A DNA stretch of 20,303 nucleotides from DATEPR01 sp036503065 (GCA_036503065.1 DASXXM010000516.1:1-20303), one strand, 5' to 3'. Positions 6,687 to 14,780 are shown, numbered from the stretch's first letter. Numbers and translations are program-made. The notes: a model not told the origin generated them from the letters alone.

Positions 6687-7466
6687 GTGAGTACCGGCCT
6701 GGCAGGCAAGACCGCGCTGGTGACGGGCGCGTCGCGCGGCATCGGCAGGGCGATCGCGTTCGCGCTGGCCGGCGAGGGGGCCAACGTGGTCCTGTCGTCG
6801 CGTCGGCAGGACAGCCTGGACGCGGTGGCCGCGGAGATCGTTGCTGCGTACCCGAAGGCGAAGGTGCTGGCCAAGGCCGCGCACGTGGGCGAGCCGGCAC
6901 AGGCCACGGCCTGCGTTGCCGCCACCGTGGCCGAGTTCGGTTCGCTGGACGTGCTGGTCAACAACGCGGGCACCAACCCGTACTACGGCCCGCTGGTCGA
7001 CATCGACGTGCCGAGGGCCGACAAGACCGTGCAGGTCAACCAGTTGTCCATCATCCTGTGGACGCAGGCGGCCTGGAAGGCGTCGATGGCCGAGCACGGC
7101 GGCACGGTGCTCAACATGGCGTCGATCGGGGGCCTGAGCTCCGAACCGGGCATCGGCTACTACAACGCCACCAAGGCCGCGGTGATCCACCTGACCCGCC
7201 AGTTCGCCGTCGAGCTGGCACCACGGGTCCGCGTCAACGCGATCGCGCCGGGCATCGTGCGTACCCAGCTCGCCAAAGCGCTGTGGGAGAACTTCGAGCC
7301 GCAGCTCAACGCCTCGCTGCCACTGGGCCGGATCGGCGAACCGGAGGACATCGCCAAGGCCGCGCTGTTCCTGCTCGGCGACGACTCGTCCTGGATCACC
7401 GGCCAGACCCTGGTGATCGACGGGGGCGCACTGGTCCGGCCGCCGATCTCGGACGTGCTGGGGTGA
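6687..7466 (+). CDS. short-chain dehydrogenase/reductase (SDR, FabG-like)
   Basis: This 259-residue classical SDR has TGASRGIG (13-20), NNAG (92-95), catalytic Ser147 and YNATK at Tyr159-Lys163. The C-terminal WITGQTLVIDGG is typical of FabG-like enzymes. SSRR after beta-2 suggests NADP preference. GTG 6687 is chosen because GGGAGG stands seven bases upstream; the in-frame start at 6663 has no ribosome binding site. The stop overlaps the start of the next gene (GTGA), giving tight coupling to the LLM oxidoreductase. It is probably a ketoacyl or alcohol dehydrogenase in a small catabolic or modification pathway; the substrate is unknown. The TetR palindrome at 6622-6639 lies in its promoter region. 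Confidence 0.9.
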   Translation: MSTGLAGKTALVTGASRGIGRAIAFALAGEGANVVLSSRRQDSLDAVAAEIVAAYPKAKVLAKAAHVGEPAQATACVAATVAEFGSLDVLVNNAGTNPYYGPLVDIDVPRADKTVQVNQLSIILWTQAAWKASMAEHGGTVLNMASIGGLSSEPGIGYYNATKAAVIHLTRQFAVELAPRVRVNAIAPGIVRTQLAKALWENFEPQLNASLPLGRIGEPEDIAKAALFLLGDDSSWITGQTLVIDGGALVRPPISDVLG

Positions 7467-8416
7467 CCAGCCGTTGGGGGATCACGCTGCCGCTGACCGG
7501 AGTTCCGCTGGCGGCGCACCGCGACCTCGTCCGCGAGCTGCCCGATCTCGGCTACACCGACGTGTGGTCCGCCGAGACCGCGGGCACCGACGCGTTCACG
7601 CCGCTGGCGCTGGTCGCCGAGTGGGCACCGGAACTGCGGCTGGGCACCGCGATCGCGCCGGTCTACACGCGCGGCCCCGGCCTGCTCGCGATGTCCGCGG
7701 CGACCATCGCGGAGCTCGCGCCCGGCCGGTTCGTGTTGGGCATCGGCAGTTCGTCGCCGGTGATCGTGCACGACTGGAACGCGGCCGACTTCACCGATCC
7801 CTACGGCCACACCCGCGACACGTTGCGCTTCCTGCGCGCCGCCCTGTCCGGCGCGAAGGTCACCGAGGACTACCCGACGTTCGCCGTCCGCAAGTTCAAG
7901 CTGGAACGCCCGCCCGCGCAGCCACCGAAGATCATGTTGGCCGCCCTGCGGCCCGGCATGCTGCGGCTGGCGGCCCGCGAGGCGGACGGCGCGATCACCA
8001 ACTGGCTCGCCGCCGCCGACGTGCCGCAGGTCCGCGCCGAGCTCGGCCAGGACGTCGAGCTGGCCGCCCGGATCTTCGTCTGCCCCACCGAGGACGTCGA
8101 TGCCGCACGGGGCTTGGGCCGGCTGCTGATCAGCAGCTACCTGACCGTGCCGGTGTACGCGGCGTTCCACGACTGGCTGGGCCGGGGCGAGCTGCTCAAG
8201 CCGATGCACGACGCGTGGGCGGCGGGCGACCGGGCGGCGGCCAACGCGGCCATCCCGGACGAGGTGGTGGACGCACTCATCGTGCACGGCAGCCCCGCGC
8301 GGTGTCGGGACCAGGTGGCCGAGTACGTGGCGAACGGCCTGGACACCCCGGCGATCGCGGTCCTGCCGACCGGCGCCGACCCGGCCGCGATGGCGCGGGC
8401 GCTGGCTCCGTCATGA
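7463..8416 (+). CDS. LLM-class (F420-type) flavin-dependent oxidoreductase
   Basis: This 317-residue protein is a luciferase-like monooxygenase fold. It opens with WGITLPLTGVP, continues with GYTDVWSAETAGTDAFTPL (34-52), the LRLGTAIAPVYTRGPGLLA strand-loop, and FVLGIGSSSPVIVHDWN. Actinobacterial relatives mostly use coenzyme F420, oxidising or reducing the substrate with hydride transfer; F420 rather than FMN is inferred from family. It starts at GTG 7463 inside the upstream SDR stop (GTGA overlap); a much longer in-frame extension is an antisense-like artefact of the SDR. The TetR gene follows 22 bases later. The operon suggests a two-step redox pathway under local TetR control. Confidence 0.88.
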   Translation: MTSRWGITLPLTGVPLAAHRDLVRELPDLGYTDVWSAETAGTDAFTPLALVAEWAPELRLGTAIAPVYTRGPGLLAMSAATIAELAPGRFVLGIGSSSPVIVHDWNAADFTDPYGHTRDTLRFLRAALSGAKVTEDYPTFAVRKFKLERPPAQPPKIMLAALRPGMLRLAAREADGAITNWLAAADVPQVRAELGQDVELAARIFVCPTEDVDAARGLGRLLISSYLTVPVYAAFHDWLGRGELLKPMHDAWAAGDRAAANAAIPDEVVDALIVHGSPARCRDQVAEYVANGLDTPAIAVLPTGADPAAMARALAPS

Positions 8417-8438
8417 TGGTCGGGGAAGGGGGTGGGTG

Positions 8439-9065
8439 ATGGCACGCACGGCAGCCAATCGCGCGCCGCGCGCCACCCGGCGCGACGGTGTCCGCAGTCC
8501 GATGGAGGAGCGCATCATCGCCTCCGCCGTCGCGCTGTTCGCCGAGCAGGGCTTCGACGCCACCACCGTGCAACAGGTGGTTGACCGGGCCGAGGTCACC
8601 AAAGGCGCGCTGTACCACTACTTCGACGCCAAGGACGACCTGCTCTACGAGATCTATCACGCGTTGATCGGCACCCAGAACGCCGACCTGGACGAGATCG
8701 TCGGCCGCGACCTCGGCGCAGCCGAGACCGTGCGGGCGATCCTGGTCAACGTGGTGTGCTCGACCGTCGACCGGCTGTCGGAAGCCGCGGTGTTCTACCG
8801 CGAGGCGCACAAGCTGGACGCCGACCGGATGGCCGCGTTCCGCGCCGACCGGCGCCGCTACCACGAGAGCTTCCGCACGGTCATCGCCGCAGGCCAGGCG
8901 AGCGGCGAGTTCGCGGCCGTCGTGCCGCCGGACACCGTGGTGCAGATCGCGATGGGCGTGGTCAACCAGTTGCCGGTCTGGTACCACCCGGACGGCCCGA
9001 AGTCGGCGGCCGACCTTGGCGACGAGATCGCAGATTTCGTCCTGGCCGCGTTACGCGTGCCCTGA
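8439..9065 (+). CDS. TetR/AcrR-family transcriptional regulator
   Basis: This 208-residue regulator has a basic N-terminal tail, a helix-turn-helix (about residues 24-70: ASAVALFAEQGF, TTVQQVVDRAEVTKGALYHYF), then a helical ligand-binding domain with FYREAHKLDADRMAAFRADRRRYH. ATG 8439 is used, with a purine-rich GGGGAAGGGGG stretch ahead; GTG 8436 is an equally placed alternative. It is the last gene of the SDR-LLM operon. It is the obvious candidate to bind the perfect palindrome at 6622-6639 and so to control both divergent units, including itself. The inducer is unknown; acyl-CoA or hydrophobic ligands are common in this family. Confidence 0.92.
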   Translation: MARTAANRAPRATRRDGVRSPMEERIIASAVALFAEQGFDATTVQQVVDRAEVTKGALYHYFDAKDDLLYEIYHALIGTQNADLDEIVGRDLGAAETVRAILVNVVCSTVDRLSEAAVFYREAHKLDADRMAAFRADRRRYHESFRTVIAAGQASGEFAAVVPPDTVVQIAMGVVNQLPVWYHPDGPKSAADLGDEIADFVLAALRVP

Positions 9066-9112
9066 ACCGGACGCCCACCCTTGGCTCCGTTGTGCGTTCA
9101 GAATCGGCGCGG

Positions 9113-9205
9113 TCAGCTCGACTTCGCGGCGAGTTCGGCGAGGAACCGCGGCATTCGGCCGGCGCCGAAGTCGTAGAACTCGGGCGCCGTGGCCGCGGTC
9201 GACAT
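9113..9205 (-). CDS. possible 30-residue small protein or C-terminal gene remnant
   Basis: ATG 9205 opens MSTAATAPEFYDFGAGRMPR plus ten further residues (ending LAAKSS), then TGA at 9113. Nearly all third positions from the ATG onward are G or C, as in real genes here, whereas the 19 in-frame codons before the ATG are not so biased. It lies 58 bases after the M56 stop and in the same frame as that gene. The ribosome binding site is weak (GAGA). It could be a true microprotein or the preserved tail of a deleted gene; I recognise no family. It is too short for routine ORF calling. Confidence 0.4.
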   Translation of the reverse strand: MSTAATAPEFYDFGAGRMPRFLAELAAKSS

Positions 9206-9263
9206 GACGATCTCATCGTGTGGGTGCAGCGCACTACGCGGGGTGTCGATCTCCGTAATCGGG

Positions 9264-10193
9264 CTATGCCTTGGCCTCCACCAGCGCGCGGCGCAGGTCG
9301 TAGGCCGCGTCGGCGGAGAACATGGCCGATCCGACGACCAGTCCCAACACCACCAACGTGAACAGGCCGACCGGCGACAACAGCACCGACCACAGCCGCG
9401 CCACCGGTGGCGCGGTCAGCAGGGCCGTCACCCGCCTCGGCACCGGCCCCGCGGTCGCCGCCATGGCGACGGTGCCGCCGGACGGCGTCCGGCCGGCCAG
9501 CGCCGCTCGCCCGACCGCTTGTGCCACAACCGTTCTGTCTCCGACCCGGCCTGCGGCGATCTCGTCCGCCCACCGTTCCGTGGTGAACCGGATCGTGCCG
9601 GCCAGCGGGCGCAGCAGGGGATTGGCCGCGGCGAGTACGTCGATCACCGCCACGAACAGGTGGTGGCGCCGGTCGAGGTGGGCCTGCTCGTGGGCCAGCA
9701 GCGCGCGCCGCTGCGCCGGCGTCAACACGGCCAGCATGCTCGTCGACACCACGATTCGACCCGGCCGGCCCGGCAGCGCGTGCGCCAGTGGCCGGTCGTC
9801 CACGACGACGGTCAACTCGCCGCCGTCCCGGCACCGCCGTGCCGCCCGATACGCGCCGGCCAGTGCGCGCAGCCGCCCGCAGGCCGCCACGATCCCCGTC
9901 GTCAGGAACACCGCAAGCAGGGCGCCCGCCGCGAGATCGATCGGCTGGTGCACCAGGTCCAGCTCCTGCAACGCGGTCGGCGACCAGTGGCCGAACCGGG
10001 CGAACACGCTCAGCGTCGACAGCGAGACGAACGTCAACAGCCCCAGCACCACGAAGGCGCAGAAGCAGAGCACCAACCCGGAGACCACGGCCAGCCAACT
10101 CGCCAGGGCCGGGTGCAGCCGCCCACAGAGCCACCGCACCATCGGCACCACCAACACCGGTAGCACCAGCGGCAGGTAGATGGACACGATCAT
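9264..10193 (-). CDS. M56 family (BlaR1/MecR1-like) membrane metalloprotease
   Basis: This 309-residue integral membrane protein has N-terminal membrane segments at about residues 3-20, 30-60 and 87-105. A cytoplasmic zinc-metalloprotease loop carries HEQAH (His168-His172) and a downstream TERWADE (Glu206 likely the third ligand). A last membrane helix lies near 270-292. In BlaR1 systems such enzymes relieve repression by cleaving or inactivating BlaI. No penicillin-binding sensor domain follows the last helix, so the signal must be sensed otherwise; this is usual for short actinobacterial M56 proteins. A BlaI-like regulator lies only two genes away at 12934, a plausible partner. The ATG at 10193 is 27 bases after the deacetylase stop, so it is third in the leftward operon. 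Confidence 0.9.
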   Translation of the reverse strand: MIVSIYLPLVLPVLVVPMVRWLCGRLHPALASWLAVVSGLVLCFCAFVVLGLLTFVSLSTLSVFARFGHWSPTALQELDLVHQPIDLAAGALLAVFLTTGIVAACGRLRALAGAYRAARRCRDGGELTVVVDDRPLAHALPGRPGRIVVSTSMLAVLTPAQRRALLAHEQAHLDRRHHLFVAVIDVLAAANPLLRPLAGTIRFTTERWADEIAAGRVGDRTVVAQAVGRAALAGRTPSGGTVAMAATAGPVPRRVTALLTAPPVARLWSVLLSPVGLFTLVVLGLVVGSAMFSADAAYDLRRALVEAKA

Positions 10194-10220
10194 GACGGCC
10201 CCGCTCCCACAATCGGGAAG

Positions 10221-11009
10221 CTACCGCACCGCGGAGGTCCTGAACATGGCATCGGTATTGACGGTCGGTGCACAGTCGGCCGCGCGCCGGGTACGGACAC
10301 CGTGTTCGCCCAGCGGCCCGACCGCCAAGCCGCGCGCCGCGCACTCGTCCAGCAGCCGGGGCAGCGCGCCCAATGTGGACTTCCACGCGCCGAGCGACGC
10401 GGCGACATCCGAGTCGTGCAACAGGATCGTGCCGCCGCCGGCCAGTGACTTCGTCACGGTGTCGAACACACTGTCCGGAGTGGACCGACTGCTCCAGTCC
10501 CACCCCCAGCACGTCCACAGCACCGGTGTCATGCCGAGCCGGGCCGCTGCCACCAACGCCGAAGTCGTCAATACCCCGTACGGCGGCCGGAACCAGCGCG
10601 GCGGCGTGCCGGTGGTGGCCGCGATCAGGTCGCGGCCCCTGGCCAGTTCGTCGTAGGTCCGCCGGGGGCCGTACCAGACCAGCCTGCGGTGGTACCAGCC
10701 GTGCAGCGCGACCTCGTGCCCGGCGCCGGCCAGTTCCCGGCCGAGCTGCGGGGTGCGGGCCAACTCGCTGCCCAGCAGGAAGAACGTGGCCCGCACCTGC
10801 CTGCGGGCCAGTTCCCGCAGGAAGAACGGGGTGGACCGGGGATGGGGTCCGTCGTCGAAGGTCAGCGCGACGTGGTTCGGGTCGCCGATCCCGGCCAGGC
10901 CGGGCAGCAGGCGCGCGCGCAGCGGCGGCCAGAACAGGGCGGCCGGCAGCGCGTGCACGGCCAGCGCGCCTGCTGCCGTGCCAATGGCCGTCCTGGTCAG
11001 GCGGTTCAC
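10221..11009 (-). CDS. polysaccharide deacetylase (NodB / CE4 family)
   Basis: This 262-residue enzyme has a hydrophobic N-terminal segment (about 8-30), probably a membrane anchor, then an intact NodB domain. It shows TFDDGP (50-55) with catalytic Asp52 and metal ligand Asp53, HGWYH with His103 and His107, RPPYG (141-145) and LLHDS with His198. CE4 enzymes remove N- or O-acetyl groups from peptidoglycan or other wall glycans. It starts with GTG 11009, overlapping the stop of the glycosyltransferase gene as GTGA, so the pair is coupled. The neighbouring fusion protein carries a degenerate copy of this same fold, suggesting joint action. It probably acts outside the membrane on the cell wall. 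Confidence 0.92.
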   Translation of the reverse strand: MNRLTRTAIGTAAGALAVHALPAALFWPPLRARLLPGLAGIGDPNHVALTFDDGPHPRSTPFFLRELARRQVRATFFLLGSELARTPQLGRELAGAGHEVALHGWYHRRLVWYGPRRTYDELARGRDLIAATTGTPPRWFRPPYGVLTTSALVAAARLGMTPVLWTCWGWDWSSRSTPDSVFDTVTKSLAGGGTILLHDSDVAASLGAWKSTLGALPRLLDECAARGLAVGPLGEHGVRTRRAADCAPTVNTDAMFRTSAVR

Positions 11010-12769
11010 GTCGTCAGTTTCCGCAACGCGGTGGGATGCAGGTTCTGGCGCCCCGCCTGCTGCGCGAGACTCGTCAGCATCGGACCGATGGCGCAGGGCT
11101 TGTGCGGATCCTGCCGGATCAACACGATGCCGCCGCGCACCGGCAGCTTCGTGAGCGCGCCGCAGCTGATCGTGGCCTTGGGAATGATGATCCGCTCGCC
11201 GTAGATCGCGGCGAGGCTCACGTCCACCGCGTCCAGATCGCCGTTGGACAGCATCAGTTTCGGCCGGTGGGTGGTGATCTTGCCGATCGCGCGGGCACCG
11301 GCGCCGATCGCGCTGCGCCCGGCGAACCAGCCCGTCTCGTACGGCTGGCCACCGGCCGCGTTCACCACCAGCAGCCCGGCCGTCGCCATCCGCCGCACCG
11401 CGGCCGGGTTGTCCGCCGCGGTCTTGACGCTCACCGCGACGGCCACGTTCATACTGCGCAGCATTCCGATGTCACCGTCGCTGACGGCCTGGTTGGGCGG
11501 TGCCTCGACCACGAAGTACACCTGGTTGGCCGGCACGCCGGTCTCGCCGACCGCACGGAAGCCGTGTGCGACGGCGATGCTCATCCCGCTGGTGAACACC
11601 CACAGCAGCCAGGCCAGGCTGGCCGCCACCCAGGCGACCCGCCGCACCCGGCGTCGAGCCACCCGGTCCCGTTCCGGCGGCGGGAACGGCTGCCGCACCA
11701 GGCCGGTGATCGCCACGCTCGGGTCGGCGGTGCCGACCTCGATCGGCGCGCGCTCCGCGGTCGGCGTGCCGCTCCTGGTGGTGGCGAATTCGGTCAGCGC
11801 GCCGGTCAGCTCGTCCCGATCGCGCAGCCACTTGGCCAGCCCGGCGTGTTCCAGCGATCGGGCGTTGGTGCGGCCGTGCCCGGCAAGACATCGGTAGGCC
11901 AGCACCGGGAGCCCGGTGGCGTGCGCCTCGAAGAAGGTCAGGCCGCCGGAGTTGAGCACCACGATGTCGCAGGCGCGCAGCAACGCCGGCATGTCGTGCA
12001 CCCAGCCCAGCACGATGCCGGGGGTGAGATCATGCAGCCGTTCCCGCAGCGCGGTGTTCTCCCCGCACACCACGACCGGTGTGGCGATGCCGCCCGCGGC
12101 GACCTCGCGCGCGGACTCCTCGATCTCACCGACCGCCCATGAGCCGGACACCACGAGCGCGAGCAGTTCCGTTGCCGGCAGGCCGAACTCGGCCCGTGCC
12201 TTGGCCCGCTCGTCGGCGTCGGCAGGCGGCCGGAAGTCCGGTTTCACGGCCGGGGCGACGACCGCGACCCGCTCCGCGCCCAGCAGCCGCACCTGGGCCG
12301 CGATCTCCGGGTGCGCGGCCAGGTACAGGTCGGTGCCCTTGGCCATCCACAGGGGATGGACGGACGGGTCGGTCAGGTAGGTGATCACGGACGCGGGCAG
12401 CCGGCCGCGCCGCCGCAGCCGCATGGCCACCTGGCTGGCCAACGGATAGGTGCAGACGACGGCGTCCACATCCGACCCGAACGCCTTGCGCATCCGGCGG
12501 GACGCGCTCGCCGCGAGCCAGATCGTGAGCGCGCTCATGGTCCTGCGGCGCTGGAGCGTGTTGAGCAGCCACTCCCAGCTGCCCGGCGCGATGTCCAGCT
12601 GTTTGCGGTAGGCCGCGCGCACCCGCCTGCCGATGCCCCACGGCAGCAGGTCGAGGAAGTCGTGGCAGGTCACGTCGTGACCGGCCGCGGTCAGCCTGCG
12701 TCCGATCTCGTGAGCTGCTCCGTCGTGGCCGGCGCCGAGACTGGCGGACACGATCGCGATACGTCCCAC
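11006..12769 (-). CDS. MGDG-synthase-like glycosyltransferase fused to a degenerate NodB domain
   Basis: This 587-residue fusion protein starts at GTG 12769 with GGGGAG four bases upstream. Residues 1-330 resemble MGDG synthase/MurG-type GT-B transferases: SASLGAGHDGAA (8-19) for acceptor binding, SGSWAVGEIEES, and the donor-site region GWVHDMPALLRACDIVVLNSGGLTFFEAHATG (255-286). A single membrane helix lies at about 379-400. The extracellular tail (417-585) aligns by eye to a NodB deacetylase (VYFVVEAPPN, VNAAGG, GGIVLIRQDP), but the metal and catalytic residues are gone: TFDDGP is VVEAPP, the HxxxxH site is NAAGG and LLHDG is LIRQD. The tail is therefore probably a glycan-binding pseudoenzyme. 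It is first in the operon with the true deacetylase and M56 protease, and divergent from blaI. Confidence 0.85.
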   Translation of the reverse strand: MGRIAIVSASLGAGHDGAAHEIGRRLTAAGHDVTCHDFLDLLPWGIGRRVRAAYRKQLDIAPGSWEWLLNTLQRRRTMSALTIWLAASASRRMRKAFGSDVDAVVCTYPLASQVAMRLRRRGRLPASVITYLTDPSVHPLWMAKGTDLYLAAHPEIAAQVRLLGAERVAVVAPAVKPDFRPPADADERAKARAEFGLPATELLALVVSGSWAVGEIEESAREVAAGGIATPVVVCGENTALRERLHDLTPGIVLGWVHDMPALLRACDIVVLNSGGLTFFEAHATGLPVLAYRCLAGHGRTNARSLEHAGLAKWLRDRDELTGALTEFATTRSGTPTAERAPIEVGTADPSVAITGLVRQPFPPPERDRVARRRVRRVAWVAASLAWLLWVFTSGMSIAVAHGFRAVGETGVPANQVYFVVEAPPNQAVSDGDIGMLRSMNVAVAVSVKTAADNPAAVRRMATAGLLVVNAAGGQPYETGWFAGRSAIGAGARAIGKITTHRPKLMLSNGDLDAVDVSLAAIYGERIIIPKATISCGALTKLPVRGGIVLIRQDPHKPCAIGPMLTSLAQQAGRQNLHPTALRKLTT

Positions 12770-12856
12770 ACTGCTCCCCGCTGTGATGGCCGTGTTCCGT
12801 GACCGTCGGGCCGGCCGGCCCGAACGTTACGTCGGCCGCGGCCGAGCCAGCATATC

Positions 12857-12871
12857 CCTACATGGTGTAGG
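12857..12871. promoter_or_regulatory. BlaI-like operator dyad (CCTACA-TGG-TGTAGG)
   Basis: This perfect 6+6 inverted repeat has a 3-base centre and lies between the divergent glycosyltransferase operon (start 12769) and the BlaI-like gene (start 12934). BlaI/MecI operators are typically dyads built on TACA/TGTA. The same CTAC-N5-GTAGGA pattern recurs at 14781. Autoregulation plus control of the divergent operon is the expected arrangement. Binding by this BlaI is inferred. Confidence 0.6.
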
Positions 12872-12890
12872 AGAATCCGCCGGTCCCCCG

Positions 12891-12920
12891 CTGTCGTAAG
12901 GTCATCAGATACCACGACAG
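12891..12920. repeat. inverted repeat CTGTCGT ... ACGACAG upstream of blaI
   Basis: Seven-base perfect arms at 12891-12897 and 12914-12920 are separated by 16 bases, with an inner GGT/ACC match. It lies directly before the ribosome binding site of the BlaI-like gene, so it could be a second operator or a leader hairpin. Its sequence differs from the TACA/TGTA dyad. Confidence 0.4.
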
Positions 12921-12933
12921 GTGGAGGATGCCA

Positions 12934-13326
12934 GTGGATTCGGCCGGCGCCAAACGTACTCGCCGTCGGGCCGGTGGTGAGTTGGAGAACGAGATACTGG
13001 CGGCGCTGTGGTCGACGGGCCGGCCCCTCACGCCGCGCGAGGTGCACGATACGCTCGGTGCGGACCTCGCCTACAACACCGTGCAGACCATTCTAGTCCG
13101 GCTGCACGAGAAGGGCTTGGTCCAGCGCCACCCCTACGGCCGGGCACACCGCTACTCGCCGACGAAACAACGCGCCGAGCTCACCGCGGAACGAATGCAC
13201 CTGCTGCTGACCGCGGGCCCGGACCGACGCTCCGTGTTGCGCCGCTTCGTCGGCGCCCTCGACGAGACCGACGAACAGATTCTGCGCGACGTCCTTGGCC
13301 GGACCGATCGGCCCGAACCGGACTGA
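12934..13326 (+). CDS. BlaI/MecI-family transcriptional repressor
   Basis: This 130-residue protein has the BlaI winged-helix domain (about residues 12-78): GELENEILAALWSTGRPLTPREVHDTL, then the recognition helix in AYNTVQTILVRLHEKGLV and the wing RHPYGRAHRYSP. A short helical dimerisation tail follows (RRFVGALDETDEQILRDVL). GTG 12934 is preferred because GGAGG ends at 12927, six bases upstream; the ATG at 12928 would abut that site directly. It probably represses its own gene and the divergent envelope operon through the dyad at 12857. The M56 protease at the end of that operon is the likely inactivator. The cleavage site cannot be assigned with confidence. Confidence 0.92.
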   Translation: MDSAGAKRTRRRAGGELENEILAALWSTGRPLTPREVHDTLGADLAYNTVQTILVRLHEKGLVQRHPYGRAHRYSPTKQRAELTAERMHLLLTAGPDRRSVLRRFVGALDETDEQILRDVLGRTDRPEPD

Positions 13327-13464
13327 TCGCGTGTGGACACCGATCGTTACCCGTTGAACGGATATCACCCCGCCACGGGGGATGGTGTGTGAGAGCCGGC
13401 TAACGAGCCGGCACGATCCGCCGACAGCAGGACACATCTCGTCCCTGTCGCGCGGAGGTCACCG

Positions 13465-13908
13465 ATGAATCCAGTGGTTCGACTACTGGCCGTGCTCGCG
13501 GTACCCGCCGCGGTCGTACTCGCCGGGTGCGGTGTCGCGGCCGTCCCGACCACCCCGGGGGTCAGCCAGGTCGACACGCCCGCGTCGGTCGTGACGACCA
13601 CGGTGCCCGGTCCGACGACGCAGGCCGCGCCCCAGGTCCAGGACACGCAGGCCGCCGTCGCCCCACCGGTCCAGCAAGCGCCGGTCCAGCAGGCGCCGGT
13701 CGTCCAGGCGCCGGCCCAGGCCGCGCCACCCGCCGCCTGCGGCGGCGACTACTACGTCAATTCCGACGGCAACTGCGTGCACCGCCCGGAACAGGCGCCC
13801 GCAGCGCCGGCCGGCGCCACCGCCAAGTGCCAGGACGGGACCTACAGCTTCAGCCAACACCGCAGCGGCACCTGCTCACACCACGGCGGCGTCGCCGAAT
13901 GGCTGTGA
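13465..13908 (+). CDS. DUF3761 lipoprotein with Pro/Gln/Ala-rich linker
   Basis: This 147-residue protein starts with ATG 13465 behind GGAGG at six bases. The signal peptide ends in the lipobox LAGC, so the mature protein is lipidated at Cys22. Residues 30-88 are a low-complexity Thr/Val/Pro/Gln linker with VQQAPVQQAP repeats. The C-terminal part (about 91-147) has two small Cys-containing modules; the second, CQDGTYSFSQHRSGTCSHHG, is the DUF3761 signature. The function of DUF3761 is not established. Four cysteines (CGGD, NCVH, KCQD, TCSH) probably form two disulfides outside the cell. It stands alone, with BlaI upstream on the same strand and a convergent gene downstream. Confidence 0.88.
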   Translation: MNPVVRLLAVLAVPAAVVLAGCGVAAVPTTPGVSQVDTPASVVTTTVPGPTTQAAPQVQDTQAAVAPPVQQAPVQQAPVVQAPAQAAPPAACGGDYYVNSDGNCVHRPEQAPAAPAGATAKCQDGTYSFSQHRSGTCSHHGGVAEWL

Positions 13909-14015
13909 CATCGGCTCACTCCACCGATTCAGCCAAGTCGACACGCCCGTCGCGGCCAGGCTTCGACCGGCCGCTCGCCAACTTTCCCCCGACCCCGCAG
14001 GCAGACCCTCGATCG

Positions 14016-14699
14016 TCAGCACTGGAAGGTGTGCGCGCCGGCCAGCAGCGACGCCGACAGGGCAGGCTGCTGGCTGTTCTGCGCCTGCAACCCGCCGGTG
14101 GTGGTCGGATGCTTCGCGGCCCAGGCGGCCAGTTGCGTGAGTACCTGCTTCGTCGCCGCTGTCGGCGCCAGGTCGGTGGAGTAGGCGCCCAGCGCGAGGT
14201 CCACCGACGCGTCCTGCCGGTTGTCCCGCACGAGTTGCGCGCACGGCACGACGAAGCTGACGGTGCGCGCCGCGGCCGCGCCGTTGGGCCCGAACCGGAT
14301 CTGCCCGAAACACCGCATGTCGCCCAGCGGGTAGCGCGGATCGTCGGCAGGGGGTGCGGCCTGGACGAAGCCCAACAGCTGGATCGCGGCGTCGACCCGG
14401 CCGGCCAGCCCGGTCTGGGTGGTCGCGTTGAGCACCCGCACCTTGACCTGGGTGGCCGGTGCTGGTGCCACGCTGTTCAGCGCCGTGTAGGCCAGCGGGG
14501 TGAGTGGTGGCAGCTTCGCCGGGGCACTTTTGCCGGCTGGGCATACCGCCTGCGCGGTACTGTTTGCTGCCTGATGTAACACGTTCACCCATACGATGGC
14601 ACTCGTGGCGGCCAGAATGACCAGTATCAGAAGGGCTGGCAGTGGTCGACGCCGGCTGTAGCGCCTGCGGTCGGCGGGTCTGTGGATGATGGGTGTCAT
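14016..14699 (-). CDS. cei: Cei-like envelope integrity protein (LytR C-terminal type domain)
   Basis: This 227-residue protein has a very basic N-terminus (RRRYSRRRP), one membrane helix (about 20-42) and an extracellular part. PPLTPLAYTALNSVAPAPATQVKVRVLNATTQTGLAGRVDAAIQLLGF (64-111) is the Cei/LytR_C pattern in which a VRVxNA strand precedes a helix. Cysteines are at 53, 130, 153 and 227, consistent with disulfides. In mycobacteria Cei (Rv2700) supports cell envelope integrity and virulence; here only family membership is claimed. ATG 14699 has GGAGG 12 bases upstream, a long but usable spacing. Its promoter region is shared with the divergent gene at 14853 and contains the CTAC-N5-GTAG dyad. 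Confidence 0.8.
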   Translation of the reverse strand: MTPIIHRPADRRRYSRRRPLPALLILVILAATSAIVWVNVLHQAANSTAQAVCPAGKSAPAKLPPLTPLAYTALNSVAPAPATQVKVRVLNATTQTGLAGRVDAAIQLLGFVQAAPPADDPRYPLGDMRCFGQIRFGPNGAAAARTVSFVVPCAQLVRDNRQDASVDLALGAYSTDLAPTAATKQVLTQLAAWAAKHPTTTGGLQAQNSQQPALSASLLAGAHTFQC

Positions 14700-14780
14700 G
14701 CCGCCGACGTACCTCCAACGTGTCACAACACCACAGAACGACGACCAGTCCACGGCATGACCGACACTGATCAGCTTACT

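Noticed and set aside
13952..13974. Hairpin GCGGCC...GGCCGC after the DUF3761 gene as a terminator
   Set aside because: Six-base stem with an 11-base loop and no T-tract; such matches are common in this GC-rich sequence.
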